Part shown: positions 16,852 to 27,022 of the stretch, piece by piece
Numbering within the stretch: position 1 is the stretch's first letter
How the letters are laid out: each line of letters starts with the position of its first letter
NCBI RefSeq assembly: GCF_014653115.1
Contig: NZ_BNAD01000015.1
Coordinates: 1 to 64,000, forward strand
Length of the DNA stretch: 64,000 nucleotides
Origin: Nocardioides flavus (ex Wang et al. 2016)
Lineage (GTDB): Bacteria > Actinomycetota > Actinomycetes > Propionibacteriales > Nocardioidaceae
Direction of reading: 5' to 3'
Notes under the pieces: model-generated
Databases searched by the model: none
What the model was told of the DNA's origin: nothing
Seen by the model: only the letters and a program-made list of their open reading frames with translations
Translations under genes and position numbers: made by a program

Positions 16852-17307
16852 TTACTCGGTCTCGCCGGACTCGTCGGCGTCCTGGTGGCCGGGCTCGTTG
16901 GGGTTGGCGTCGGGGCCCTGGTCGGCTCCGTCGTTGGTCTCTTCGGCGCCCTCGGTCTCGCCGGACTCGTCGGCGTCCTGGTGGCCGGGCTCGTTGGGGT
17001 TGGCGTCGGGGCCCTGGTCGGCTCCGTCGTTGGTCTCTTCGGCGCCCTCGGTCTCACCGGACTCGTCGGCGTCCTGGTGGCCGGGCTCGTTGGGGTTGGC
17101 GTCGGGGCCCTGGTCGGCCCCGTCGTTGGTCTCTTCGGCGCCCTCGACCTCGGTGGCGTCGTCGACCTCGCCGTCGCCGTCGGTCTGCTGGATGACCGGG
17201 GCCGGGTCGTTGGTGGTGGCTTGGGCGGTGACTGCGCCGCCGATGCCGAGTGCGGCAAGGATCGCGGCGGCGCCGGTGATCGCGGCGTTGCGCTTGAGGT
17301 TCGCCAT
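16852..17307 (-). CDS. Exported acidic tandem-repeat protein
   Basis: 151 residues. A Sec-type signal or anchor (MANLKRNAAITGAAAILAAL, ending near AVTAQA) is followed by an acidic spacer (IQQTDGDGEVDDATEV) and three near-identical 32-residue repeats containing EGAEETNDGADQGPDANP and NEPGHQDADESGET. The mature chain is intensely acidic with no Cys and few hydrophobics, so it should be disordered and could bind cations or coat the cell surface. No enzymatic motif. The ATG at 17307 lies nine bases after GGAG. Direct CTGAGG repeats upstream (17374-17399) suggest control by an OmpR-type regulator. Confidence 0.72.
   Translation of the reverse strand: MANLKRNAAITGAAAILAALGIGGAVTAQATTNDPAPVIQQTDGDGEVDDATEVEGAEETNDGADQGPDANPNEPGHQDADESGETEGAEETNDGADQGPDANPNEPGHQDADESGETEGAEETNDGADQGPDANPNEPGHQDADESGETE
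16855..17142. repeat. Three 96-bp tandem repeats
   Basis: The unit beginning CTCGGTCTC recurs at 16855, 16951 and 17047 with only a few base changes. It encodes the 32-residue acidic repeat of the minus-strand gene and keeps frame, so copy number can vary by slippage without disrupting it. Confidence 0.85.
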
Positions 17308-17373
17308 GTTGTGTCTCCTCGGTGGGTGGCCGCCGGTTGCGACCTTGGTAACAAGAGAGTGCCTGGGGGCCAC

Positions 17374-17399
17374 TGTGAGGAGGCTGAGGAATGCTGAGG
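17374..17399 (-). promoter_or_regulatory. Direct repeats, candidate OmpR-type regulator site
   Basis: On the minus strand CCTCAG, CCTCAG and CCTCAC follow each other at 9-10 bp intervals about 70-95 bases upstream of the acidic-repeat gene. Helical-phase direct repeats are how OmpR-family regulators bind, and such a regulator is encoded at 18519-19202. A single CCTCAG also occurs near 18466 upstream of that regulator. Confidence 0.4.
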
Positions 17400-17434
17400 G
17401 TCCGCTCAGCGCTTGCCGCGTCGCGACTGCATGG

Positions 17435-18328
17435 CTAATGGGACAGCTCGAAGGAGTCGAAGAGCATGCCGGACTGGTCGATCGCGCGGAGCGTCAGGCG
17501 GTCGTCCTCGGCGAGGAGGTCGACGTAGTGGAGAGTCGATGTGCTGATCTCCGTGAAGTCCTGATGTCCGGTGGGGCGGAGCGTGGCCGCGCCACCGGAG
17601 ATCACGTAGGTGACACCAGCGATCGGTTTGGACCGGTGGTAATCATGGTCATGGCCGGCGAGCACCAGCGGGATATCGTACTGCTCGAAGAGCGGCACCC
17701 ATTGATGCTGGATCGCTGCGTCCGAGCCGTGGACCCCGGCGGAGTGGGCCGGCTTGTGCATAGCGACGATGGTCCAGGCAGCATCCGTCGGGGATGCGAG
17801 CGTTTCCTGCAGCCAGGTGGCCTGGGCGGGACTGTCGACCTGCTCGGTATCCAGCACGATGATGCGGACAATGCCGACCCGTTCGGCGTACCAGGTCCGC
17901 TCGCGACCGACCTCGGTGAGGATGGTGGACTGTTCGTCGCTCATGTAGTCGTGGTTGCCCAGTACCGGTACCAGTCGAGCGCCCCGACTGGTCACGGGGG
18001 CGAAAACGTCGGTGATCGTGCTCCGGGCCTGGTCCGCGTCGCCCTCGGGATAGATCAGGTCGCCCAGCAAGACGAGCCCGTTGTAGTCACGCTGCCGACT
18101 CTGGTCGACCATGGTCTGCACGGTTGCCTCGATAGCACTGCCCGGCCCGGTCCCGGTGTCGCCCGCGATGGCGATGCGTGTGTGGGTCGCTGGGGAGACC
18201 GCGGGGGCCGGGGTGCTCGGCAACATCGGGGTCGTCGTCGTGTCGCCCACGATCCCGAAGCCCAGCAGGGCGGCCGTTCCACAGAGCGCGACGGCTGCGG
18301 TGAGACCAGTGACGGCTCGTCGGTTCAC
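17435..18328 (-). CDS. Exported calcineurin-like metallophosphoesterase
   Basis: 297 residues from the GTG at 18328 (AAAGG nine bases upstream); a GTG at 18376 would add 16 residues. A signal/anchor helix (VTGLTAAVALCGTAALLGFG) precedes the phosphoesterase domain. Dinuclear metal motifs are in order: IAGDTGTG (D-X-G variant), VLLGDLIYPEGD (GD), VLGNHDYM (GNHD), IVAMHKP (H) and LAGHDHDYHR (GHXH). This is the purple-acid-phosphatase/PhoX-like metallophosphatase layout, so an exported phosphatase of unknown substrate. Divergent from the two-component genes. Confidence 0.83.
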   Translation of the reverse strand: MNRRAVTGLTAAVALCGTAALLGFGIVGDTTTTPMLPSTPAPAVSPATHTRIAIAGDTGTGPGSAIEATVQTMVDQSRQRDYNGLVLLGDLIYPEGDADQARSTITDVFAPVTSRGARLVPVLGNHDYMSDEQSTILTEVGRERTWYAERVGIVRIIVLDTEQVDSPAQATWLQETLASPTDAAWTIVAMHKPAHSAGVHGSDAAIQHQWVPLFEQYDIPLVLAGHDHDYHRSKPIAGVTYVISGGAATLRPTGHQDFTEISTSTLHYVDLLAEDDRLTLRAIDQSGMLFDSFELSH

Positions 18329-18518
18329 GAGAGGGAGCCTTTCACGAGGACGGACGGCGCGTGCGATGGCGCTCACCGTTACGCGCGCGCTTGGCCCACA
18401 GCGTGCGCCTCGTTGCCTGTGATGAACCTGAGAGGGCCTTCGCCAAGATCGGCTTCACAGCGTGTCCTCAGCCGCGGCCCGCCAAGATGGGAGCTGACAG
18501 GGAAAGGCAGGTCGACCG

Positions 18519-19202
18519 GTGCGGGTATTGATGGTGGAGGACGAGGTCCGCCTCGCGGAGACGGTGAGGCGTGGCCTGGTTGCCGAAGGATTTGTCGTGG
18601 ACGTGTTTCACGACGGGGCCGAAGGGCTCGAGCATGCGCGGTCGCGGGACTACGACGTGCTCATCCTCGACATCATGTTGCCGTCCCTAAACGGTTACGA
18701 CGTCTGCAGGGGTCTCCGCGAGTCCGGTGTGTGGACGCCGGTGCTGATGTTGACGGCCAAGGACGGGGAGTACGACCAGGTCGACGCCTTCGACCTGGGG
18801 GCCGACGACTACCTGATCAAACCGTTCTCCTTCGTGGTCCTCGTGGCGCGGCTGCGGGCACTGGTGCGGCGTGGAGCGCCCGAGCGTCCCACAGTCCTGA
18901 CGGTGGGGGACCTGATGCTGGACCCGGCTACCCGGATGGTGCGTCGCGGCGCGGCCGAGGTCGACCTAACTCCGCGGGAGTTCGGGTTGCTGCATTTTCT
19001 GATGCGCCACTCCGGGCAGGTGGTCTCCAAACTGGAGATCCTCCAAGGAGTGTGGGACCTGAACTACGAAGGTGACGAGAACGTCGTCGAGGTCTACGTC
19101 GGATACCTACGCCGCAAGGTCGACCAACCCTTCGGCCAGCAGTCGATCCAAACGGTCCGTGGCGTGGGCTACCGCCTGTCCGGACAAGGGGCGCGTCAGT
19201 GA
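18519..19202 (+). CDS. OmpR-family response regulator
   Basis: 227 residues. Receiver with E7-D8-E9, phosphoacceptor Asp51 (VLILDIMLPSLNG) and Lys in LIKPFSFVVLVARL, then winged helix (LTPREFGLLHFLMRHSGQVV, wing GVGYRLSGQG). Closest in layout to MprA/TcrA-like regulators. Stop overlaps the kinase start by four bases. Likely regulates the adjacent exported phosphatase and/or acidic-repeat gene; the direct repeats at 17374-17399 are the best site candidate. Confidence 0.92.
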   Translation: MRVLMVEDEVRLAETVRRGLVAEGFVVDVFHDGAEGLEHARSRDYDVLILDIMLPSLNGYDVCRGLRESGVWTPVLMLTAKDGEYDQVDAFDLGADDYLIKPFSFVVLVARLRALVRRGAPERPTVLTVGDLMLDPATRMVRRGAAEVDLTPREFGLLHFLMRHSGQVVSKLEILQGVWDLNYEGDENVVEVYVGYLRRKVDQPFGQQSIQTVRGVGYRLSGQGARQ

Positions 19203-20581
19203 ACAGGAGAAGATTCCGTGGTGTCCGGTGGCGGACCACCGCTGCAGCCACCCTCGCCGTCGCGGTCTTCCTGGCCCTCGCAGGCCTGGCGTTCGCGTTC
19301 GCGCAGCGCCAGCAGCTGGAGGCATCCATCACCGAAGCCGCGCAGCAACAGGCCGCCGACATCGCCGGTCAAGTCGCCCAGGATGGGGCCGGTGCGGACC
19401 TGGCCACCGGCGCAGGGGACCAGTCCTTGGTACAGATCGTCGACGCAGGCGGCAACGTCCTGGCCGCGAGCCCCTCAGTGGAGGGAGAACCGCCGGTGGT
19501 CGACACCCGACCAGGCCCGGGATCTACCAGCACCGTCCGCTCGGCGGCGCTGCCCATCGGTGAAGGTGAGGACTTCGTCGTGGTCGCCCTGGGAGTCTCA
19601 GGTCCTGACGGGCCCGTGGTGGTCCTGGTCGCGCAAAGCCTCGAGTTGGTCGGGCAGTCCACCGCGGTGGTCGTCACCCTGTTGCTGATCGGCTACCCCG
19701 TGGTCCTGCTGGGCGTCGCGGCGACTTCCTACTGGCTCGCTGGTCGAGCCCTTGCCCCGGTCGAGGCCATCCGGGCCCGGGTCGCGCAGGTCCAGGGAAC
19801 CTCGGAACTCGATGCTCGCGTTCCTGTGCCTGAGGGCGACGACGAGATCGCGGCCCTTGCGGTCACGATGAACGCGATGCTGGAGCGGCTGGAGAGCGGC
19901 AGTGAGCGGCAACGCCGGTTTGTTGGAGACGCCTCGCATGAGTTGCGCAGCCCTCTGGCCACCATTCGGGCTGCTCACGAGATCGCGGCGCTGCACCCGG
20001 GAAGCCGGGACTGGAGCTCAACCAGCCGCGACGTGCTCGCCGAGCTCGACCGCCTCGACCACCTGGTCGCGGACCTGCTTCTGCTCGCTCGGGTTGACGA
20101 GCACGGTCTCAGGGTCCGATCTGTCGACGTTGACCTCGACGATCTCGTCAGCCTCGAGGCGGAGCGGCTACGCAAGCTCGGCGCGCTCACGGTGACCGTG
20201 GCGGCGCCACCGGTCCGCATCAAAGGTGACCCCGTCCAGCTCGCCCGGGCACTGCGCAATCTGGCCGACAATGCCGCACGTCACGCCGAGGGTCACATCG
20301 ACCTCACCCTGCAGCGCCGCGGCAACGAGGTGGAGGTAGCGATCGAGGACGACGGTTCGGGCATCCCCCTGGCAGACCGTGAGCGGGTCTTCGAACGCTT
20401 CGTGCGCCTCGATGAGAGCCGCACTCGCGCCAGCGGTGGCACTGGTCTAGGACTGGCGATCGCCCGCGAGATCAGCACAGCACACGGAGGGAGCCTCTCT
20501 GTGGAGGCCGGCGCGCGCGGGGGGGCCCGTTTTGTGCTGCTGCTCCCGTGCGAGAGCAGGGTGCGAGAGGCGGCCGGATAG
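19199..20581 (+). CDS. Two-component sensor histidine kinase
   Basis: 460 residues. Two membrane helices (about 14-34 and 158-180) enclose a ~120-residue extracytoplasmic sensor. HAMP follows (LAPVEAIRARVAQVQ), then HisKA with the phospho-His in FVGDASHELRSPLATI and HATPase motifs NLADNAARHAEG, EDDGSGIP, and GGTGLGLAIAREI. GTG start overlaps the regulator stop. Unlike the kinase at 9230, its sensor has repeated VVVAL/VVLVAQ strands but no known ligand domain. Confidence 0.9.
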   Translation: MNRRRFRGVRWRTTAAATLAVAVFLALAGLAFAFAQRQQLEASITEAAQQQAADIAGQVAQDGAGADLATGAGDQSLVQIVDAGGNVLAASPSVEGEPPVVDTRPGPGSTSTVRSAALPIGEGEDFVVVALGVSGPDGPVVVLVAQSLELVGQSTAVVVTLLLIGYPVVLLGVAATSYWLAGRALAPVEAIRARVAQVQGTSELDARVPVPEGDDEIAALAVTMNAMLERLESGSERQRRFVGDASHELRSPLATIRAAHEIAALHPGSRDWSSTSRDVLAELDRLDHLVADLLLLARVDEHGLRVRSVDVDLDDLVSLEAERLRKLGALTVTVAAPPVRIKGDPVQLARALRNLADNAARHAEGHIDLTLQRRGNEVEVAIEDDGSGIPLADRERVFERFVRLDESRTRASGGTGLGLAIAREISTAHGGSLSVEAGARGGARFVLLLPCESRVREAAG

Positions 20582-20626
20582 TGAGGGGTGCGATCGGCCA
20601 ATTAGCCAGGGGCTGATGCTGGTCGA

Positions 20627-20986
20627 TCAGTCGGATTGAGGACCGAGTCCTCCCTCCTGTCGGGCACCTGGCCCCGATCCTTTCGGAGCGGCCTCCTTCA
20701 GCTCGACGAAGAGAACATGGGTGGGGGTGTCGCCTACGTTCACGCCGTGATGCGTCTGAGCCGGCAGCCAACCGGCCGAGCCGGCCCGCAGCTCCACCTC
20801 GCGATGCAGGTCGTGTGAGACCAGGCGCCGACGAAAGGTGCTCAGCGTGTACATGACGCTGTCTGGGTGCTCATGCGGAGTCGTCCGGTCACCCGGCATG
20901 TCCGTGTACTCCAGCACCCGCACCCGTTCGTTCTCGAAGAGGACCTTGTAGTGGTCTGGGTTGGTCTCCACCGGATCTAAGCTCAT
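20627..20986 (-). CDS. Small cupin-domain protein
   Basis: 119 residues. One cupin barrel: motif 1 PHEHPDSVMYTL carries the two metal His residues, motif 2 is AGSAGWLPAQTHHGVNVGDT with another His. Such single-domain cupins bind a metal and small ligands or act as simple isomerases/dioxygenases. Tail is polar. ATG at 20986 was picked as the first start giving the conserved N-terminus; the region upstream in frame is not conserved-looking. Alone on the minus strand. Confidence 0.72.
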   Translation of the reverse strand: MSLDPVETNPDHYKVLFENERVRVLEYTDMPGDRTTPHEHPDSVMYTLSTFRRRLVSHDLHREVELRAGSAGWLPAQTHHGVNVGDTPTHVLFVELKEAAPKGSGPGARQEGGLGPQSD

Positions 20987-21087
20987 GGCAGCACCCTGGC
21001 AGAATTGAACCGGGTAGCTCCAGGGGTCTCGATGGCCGCAAGTTCGTGGGGCACCCTGCGAGGCGCCTCTGCTTTCCAACCGCCTTC

Positions 21088-21741
21088 TCAGTCGATCGGC
21101 TCGCCCGCGAGTGCCTTGGCGGCCAGTCGTTCCTCCTCGCTGACTTCCCAGACCTCGTAGGCGGCATGCAGGGCCAGCAGAATGATGAAGCTACCTAGCA
21201 CCAGGTCTGGCCAGCCCGACTGCGTCCAGACGGTCACCACGCCCATGGCAATGATGGCCACGTTCACTAGCACGTCGTTGCGAGCCGAGAGGAACGCTGC
21301 CCGACTCAAGGAGCCACCCGCATGGCGGACGCTGGTGAGAAGCCACGCGCTGGCGCCGTTGATCGCGATGGCACCGAGAGACGCAAGCACTAACGGCGTG
21401 ACGTCGGGCGCAACGGGGTCGAAGACACGTTGGATCGCAGTCCAGGCCGCCACTGCTGCGGGACCGAGGATGATCACAGCCATGGATTTGCCCGCGATCG
21501 CGCGCCGGGCAAGTGGCCAGCCCAAAGCAGCGAAGATCAATAGGTTGATCGCGGTGTCTTCGAGGAAGTCGACGCTATCGGCGAGCAGGGAAACCGAGCC
21601 TGCGACGAGCGCGACAGAGAACTCGACAAAGAAGTACGAGAAGTTGAGGACCGCGACGACCAGGACGGTCCGCCGCAGCAATGGGGCACCCACGTCAGCT
21701 GGTGGCCGATTCTCGTCGCTGGGCCGGGTCGTGTGCTCCAC
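21088..21741 (-). CDS. CDF-like small cation transporter
   Basis: 217 residues with five to six helices and no cytoplasmic C-terminal domain. TM2 reads LLADSVDFLEDTAINLLIFA and TM5 FLSARNDVLVNVAII; Asp residues replace the first His of HXXXD, as in a group of short actinobacterial CDF-superfamily proteins. Substrate unknown. It lies ~100 bases from the cupin gene on the same strand, but a shared function is not apparent. Confidence 0.75.
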   Translation of the reverse strand: MEHTTRPSDENRPPADVGAPLLRRTVLVVAVLNFSYFFVEFSVALVAGSVSLLADSVDFLEDTAINLLIFAALGWPLARRAIAGKSMAVIILGPAAVAAWTAIQRVFDPVAPDVTPLVLASLGAIAINGASAWLLTSVRHAGGSLSRAAFLSARNDVLVNVAIIAMGVVTVWTQSGWPDLVLGSFIILLALHAAYEVWEVSEEERLAAKALAGEPID

Positions 21742-22004
21742 TGTGGTAACCCTATCGGACGTGCTGTGGGCATGCCGCGGAGTGCCCGACGGCGCAACGC
21801 ACTCGCCGGCGGTTGGATTTCACGCAGATCATTGCCCCCAGACCTGCGGCCAGCGCCTCAGCAATGGCAGTTGGGTGACTGAATGGCAGGTCGCCTCGTG
21901 ACCATCAGTGGGTGGCGCAGACGCACGAATCCTGATGCCCTTCTGTTGGGCCTTCGCCATCGATCTGGCCCCGGCTCGTAAGCGTTGTTCGCTTTGCGAG
22001 AAGG
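21742..22004. other. Non-coding gap
   Basis: Between the CDF-like gene start and the hairpin at 22005 I see no gene. It should contain the promoter of the minus-strand CDF-like gene; no box is convincing. Confidence 0.35.
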
Positions 22005-22038
22005 CTGTGCCCCGGGGTGGGGGACCCCCGGGGCACAG
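22005..22038 (-). terminator. 13-bp perfect hairpin, terminator of the truncated membrane gene
   Basis: CTGTGCCCCGGGG (22005-22017) pairs exactly with CCCCGGGGCACAG (22026-22038) across an 8-base loop, 18 bases beyond the stop of the minus-strand fragment. The terminator survived although the gene's 5' part was lost. Confidence 0.7.
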
Positions 22039-22055
22039 GACTATGGAGGATGGAG

Positions 22056-22289
22056 TCAGGCGGCTGACTCTTCCACTACAGGATATGTGCTCGTTCCGAC
22101 GCGTCGCTGTTGCAGGGTGAACCACGCGACCGCGGCCACGATCACAGCCAGGAACAGGCCGCTGGTGCCGTTGGTGCCGAGGCCCAGTCCGCCGTCGGCG
22201 GGTGCTGCGGTCAGGTAGTCGCCCAGCGAGGCGCCGAAGGGGCGGGTCAGAATGTAGGCGGCCCAGAAGGCGAGGACGGCGTAAGGCAT
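22056..22289 (-). pseudogene. 3' fragment of a COG4705-type membrane protein gene
   Basis: 77 residues. LAFWAAYILTRPFGASLGDYL and GGLGLGTNGTSGLFLAVIVAA correspond to the last two helices of COG4705 integral membrane proteins (usually ~250 residues with a repeated TRPLGAS-type motif). The homologous part begins at the very start of the frame, next to where BREX brxC sequence begins on the other strand, so the gene was cut at about 22289. Confidence 0.7.
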
Positions 22290-25033
22290 GGCTCGACCAG
22301 CAGCCCGACGGCTTCCGCCTCAACTTCTACGTCGACGAGGTCGGCCAGTTCATCGGGTCCAACACCCACCTGATGCTCAACCTCCAGACCATCGCCGAAA
22401 GCCTCAACACCAAGTGCGGCGGCCGGGCCTGGGTCTTCGTGACCTCCCAGGAGGACATGGACAAGGTCGTCGGCGACCGCACCAAGCAGCAGGGCAACGA
22501 CTTCTCCAAGATCCAGGCCCGGTTCAAGACCCGCGTCCACCTCACCAGCGCCGACGTCGAGGAGGTCATCCGCAAGCGCCTGCTCGAGAAGAACGACGAC
22601 GGAGCCGTCGCGCTCCGAGAGATCTACGCCTTCGAGTCGGCCAACTTCAAGACACTGTTCGATTTCGTCGACGGCGCGAAGAAGTACCGCAACTACGCCG
22701 ACGAAGAGCACTTCGTCGGCACCTACCCCTTCGTCAGCTACCAGTTCCCACTCTTCCAGGCCGCGATTATCGGGATCTCCGACCACAACGCCTTCGAAGG
22801 CCGCAACAGCTCCGTCGGCGAGCGGTCCATGCTCGGCGTCGTCCAGGACGTCGCCAAGGTCGTCGGCACCAGCGAGCTCGGAACGCTGGCCACCTTTGAC
22901 CGCATGTTCGAAGGCATCCGCGCCTCGCTCAAGGCACAGGCCCAGCAGCAAATCCTCGTCGCCGAGCGCAACCTCGACAACGAGCTGGCCATTCGGCTCC
23001 TCAAGGCACTCTTCCTCGTCAAGTACGTCGAGAGCTTCCAAGCCACCGCCCGCAACCTCACCGTGCTCGTCTACGACCGCTTCGGGCTCGATCTGCCGGC
23101 GCTGGCCGAGGACGTCAAGGAAGCGCTCGCCGAGCTGGAGCGGCAGACCTACATCCAGCGCAACGGCCAGGTCTATGAGTACCTCACCAACGAAGAGCAG
23201 GTCATCGAGGAGGAAATCAAGAACGTCGACATCGACGCCTCCGAGGTCAGCTCCCAGCTGTTCAAGGTGCTCTCGGTCGACGTCATCAGGACCAACAAGA
23301 TCCGCTACGCCAAGAACGGCCAGGACTTCCCGTTCGGGTTCAAGCTCGACGACCAGGTCCACGGACAGCAGAAGGAACTCTCCGCCCACTTCATCACCCC
23401 GGACTACCCCTACACCGCGGACGAGACCCGGATGCACAGCGCCGGAAAGGACGAGCTGCGGGTCGTGCTCGACCCCGACGAGCGCGTGCTGACCGACCTG
23501 CGGCTGCTTCTCAAGACCGACAAGTACATCAAGCGCAAGCGCACCAGCTCACTCTCAGCGATCGAAGAGCAGATCCTCCAAACCAAGGCGACCCTCAACC
23601 GTGAACGCGAGAAGGAACTCGCCCAGCGCATCCAGACCGCCGTCGGCAAGGCAGGGCTGATCATCAACGCAGCCGACGTCCCCGCCAGCTCGCTCGACGC
23701 ACTCGGACGAGTGACAGAGGGCTTCCAGGAACTCATCAGCCGCACCTACACCCAGCTCAAGCTGCTCGGCGGCATCACCTACAGCGAGCAGCAGGTGGCG
23801 GGCGCCGCGAACCCCGACAGCGGCCTGTTCGACGCCGACGCACTGATGAAGATCGACCAGGCCGCCCAAGAGGTCCTCTCGACGATCCTGCGCAAGACCG
23901 GCCAAGGCGAGCAGGTAACGATGAAGACGATTGTCGACACCTTCCAGGCCAAGCCCTACGGATGGGACCTCGCCTCGATCGAGGTCATTGTGGCCTCTTT
24001 GGTCGGCGCCTCGAAGGTCACGCTGACGATGGATGGCAACGTCCTCAAGCGGACCGAAATCGCCACCGCGCTGCGAAACACGCAGAAGCACGGCCACCAG
24101 GTCATCGCGCCGCAGAAGACGTTCGACGAGCGCAAGGTCGCAACCTTCCGCAAGTTCTGCATCGACTTCTTCGACGAGCCCAGCGCTCCCAAGGACCCAC
24201 TCGAGCTGGCCCACCATGGCGGCGACAAGCTCAAGGGCAAGCTCGACGAGTTGCGGGCCGCCGTGAACGTCTCGCGCTACCCGTTCGTCCAGCAGCTCGA
24301 CGGCCCGATCGACCTCCTGGAACAGGCGGTCGGCAAGAGCGACGACTGGTACCTCAACGACTTCAATCTCGGCGACGACCTCCTCGAAGCCAAGGACCAC
24401 GTGATCGACCCGATCCAGTCCTTCGTCAACGGACCACAGCGGACGATCTACGACGACGCCGCAGCTCTCCTCACCACCCACGCCAGCAATCTCAACTACC
24501 TGCCCTCCGGCAGCGATGAGGCCATCAAGACTGCGCTCGCCGACCCGAACGCCTTCCGTGGCAGCAAGATGGCCCAGCTCAAGCAAGCAACTGACGCCTT
24601 GCGGGGCCAGATCGACAGTGTTGTTGCGGACAGTCGGGCGGCGGTCGCCAGCACCGTGGAGCGCCGCCGCAGCGAGCTCGCCGACACCGCGTATTACGCG
24701 GCCGCCACACCGGAGGCCCAGCAGCGCGCCGTCCAGCGGATCGACCAGACGCTCGCCCGGATCGCCACCGAGAACCAGGTCGCGCTCATCCAGCAGATCG
24801 GCTCGAACTTCGAGTCCAGCGAGTACCCGGGGCTACTCGACCTGCTCGCATCGTCGCCGTCCACCCCGAGCCCCGATCCAGAGCCGGTCAAGCAGACCGT
24901 CTCTGTGAAGACCGTCCTGGTGCCAGGTGCGTCTGGAGTCCTCGAGACCGAGGCAGACGTTGACAACTACCTGACCGCCCTGCGCAGCGCGCTCATTGAG
25001 ACCTTGAACGACGGAAAGCGAATCACCCTCTGA
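22290..25033 (+). pseudogene. brxC: BREX ATPase BrxC (PglY-like), 5'-truncated
   Basis: About 914 codons of BrxC in one open frame. The match starts at QQPDGFRLNFYVDEVGQFIG, the Walker B region, and runs through QTIAESLNTKCGGRAWVFVT and QGNDFSKIQARFKTRVHLTS to the normal C-terminus (LIETLNDGKRITL). BrxC is normally ~1,200 residues; the N-terminal ~280, including the Walker A P-loop, are absent and the sequence upstream is the unrelated COG4705 fragment. Without the P-loop the ATPase cannot work. Base composition is less GC-extreme than the neighbours. The remaining frame is intact, which argues for a recent truncation. Confidence 0.82.
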
Positions 25034-26979
25034 TGGAAACCGCACCGCTGAAGAACTTCGCGACCTGGGCACGTACCGCGCTCATCCGCGAGGTCACCGC
25101 CCGCGTCGCTGCCGTGCTCGCCCCAGGCTCATCGGAGCGCGTCGAGCAGGCCAAGGCGGTCTATGCCCTGGAGAGGGCGGTCACCGCTGCCGGCGGCGGG
25201 GATGAGGGTCGCTCGGCCGTCGCAGACAAGGTCGCCTACACCTGGTTCAACCGGATCGTCGCGCTTCGCTTCATGGATGCCAACGGCTACACCGGCATCG
25301 GCGTCGTCTCCCCCCAGGCCGGCATCGAGGTCGGCCAACCCGAGATCCTCGCCGAAGCCAAGCGCGGAGTTGTCGACACCGAGGTCGCGAGTCAGAAGAC
25401 CTGTACGGCAGTCGCCGCGCTTCTTGACGGCACGCGCGCAAGCGCCAGCCCCCAAGGCGAGGCATATGCACTCCTGCTCGCCGACTACTGCCGACACTGG
25501 AACCGCGCCATGCCGTTCATGTTCGAGCGTGAGGGCGACTACACCGAGCTGCTCATCCCGGCCAACCTGCTTGCCGACGACTCAGTCCTTAACCGCTCGG
25601 TCAAGGTACTTACCGAAGAGGTCTGCAGGGACGTCGAGGTTATTGGCTGGCTCTACCAGTTCTACATTGCCGAGCGGAAGGACGAGGTATTCGCCGGGTT
25701 CAAGAAGAGCAAGAAGGCGGGCGCCGGAGAGATCCCCGCTGCCACCCAGCTCTTCACCCCGCACTGGATCGTCCGCTACCTGGTGGAGAACTCCCTAGGC
25801 CGACTCTGGCTGCTCAACCGACCGTCGTCTGGCCTGGTTGACCAAATGGAGTACTACCTTGCACCTGTCGAGGAGGTGACAGACTTCCTCAGGATCGCCA
25901 AGCCCGAGGACCTCAAGGTCATCGACCCGGCCTGCGGCTCGGGCCACATGCTCACCTACGCGTTCGACCTCCTGTACTCGATCTACGAGGAGGAGGGCTA
26001 CGGCCCCGCCGAGATTCCTAGCCTCATCCTCACCAACAACCTCTACGGCACAGAGATCGACCCGCGCGCAGGGGCCCTCGCCGCGTTCGCGCTCACGATG
26101 AAGGCCCGCGCCAGACAGCGGACGTTCTTCACCAAGCAGGTCGAGCCGAACATCTGCGTGCTGGAGCCCATCTCGTTCAGTCCAGACGAACTCGACTTCC
26201 TCCGCACTAAGAATGGGGATCGCCACGCTGAAGAAGCCTTCTGGAATCAGCTTGCCGACGCGGACACCTTCGGCTCATTGATCCAGCCTGACCCCGACAT
26301 CACATCGCAGTTGGCCGCCCATCTGGCGACCTTCGACCACGGGGACGAGTTGCTGAGGGCTGAGACCATCGAGCGGGCACACCGGCTGGTTTACCAAGCA
26401 GAGTTCCTCCTTCCTCGGTACGGAGTTGTCGTCGCGAACCCGCCTTACATGGGTAGCAGCAACATGGGTCCGCTCCTCGCGGGCTTCGCCAGGGAGAAGT
26501 ATCCGGCCGCGAAATCCGACCTCATGACGATGTTCATCGAGCGCGCGGCGTCACTGGTGCCTGAAGGCGGCGTGTTCGCGATGATCACGCTCGCCAGCTG
26601 GATGTTCAATCAAGATGCGGCGAACTTCCGCAAGGACCTCCTGGGTCGTTCGACAATCTCGTCCCTCCTGCACCTCGGGCGAGGAGTCTTCGGCGTCGAC
26701 TATGGAACGGTCGCCTTTGCCGCCACCCGCGGTCACGACGACCGGTCCGTCGGCGTCTACCGCAAGCTGTACGACGTCTTCTCCAGTGTCAGGACGCCCG
26801 AGGAGATCAGGGACCTATTCCTGGATCACTCACATGCTTCATACCTTGTTGCGCAGCATGCGATCGAGTCCCTGCCAGGGAAGGCGTTCGCATACTGGGT
26901 CGACCGCGAGGTCGCCGACGCCTTCAGCCGCTGCGGTCCGATTGGAAAGCGCTTCTCCTCAGGGAATGGCATCACGACG
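25033..26979 (+). pseudogene. pglX: BREX adenine methyltransferase PglX (BrxX), 3'-truncated
   Basis: Starts with ATG at 25033 overlapping the brxC stop (TGATG). BREX PglX landmarks: FNRIVALRFMDANGY, HWIVRYLVENSLGRLW, SAM-binding VIDPACGSGHMLTYAFD (motif I, from about 25921) and catalytic VANPPYMGSSNMG (motif IV, about 26430). Homology ends at FSSGNGITT (about 26979), roughly residue 649 of an expected ~1,200; the open frame then runs ~17 unrelated residues to a stop at 27030 inside zwf. The target-recognition half is missing, and pglZ and brxL are not present, so no functional BREX or methylation is expected. Confidence 0.82.
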
Positions 26980-27022
26980 TTGATGCGCAGACGTCCGCCC
27001 CGCAGCCCCAGCAGGCATCGTG

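Noticed and set aside
16855..17142. Possible CRISPR-like array
   Set aside because: The repeats are contiguous 96-bp units without unique spacers and encode a protein repeat.
22247..23437. 396-codon minus-strand open frame
   Set aside because: Exact antisense of BREX brxC, Val/Leu/Asp/Glu-rich mirror translation with no family match.
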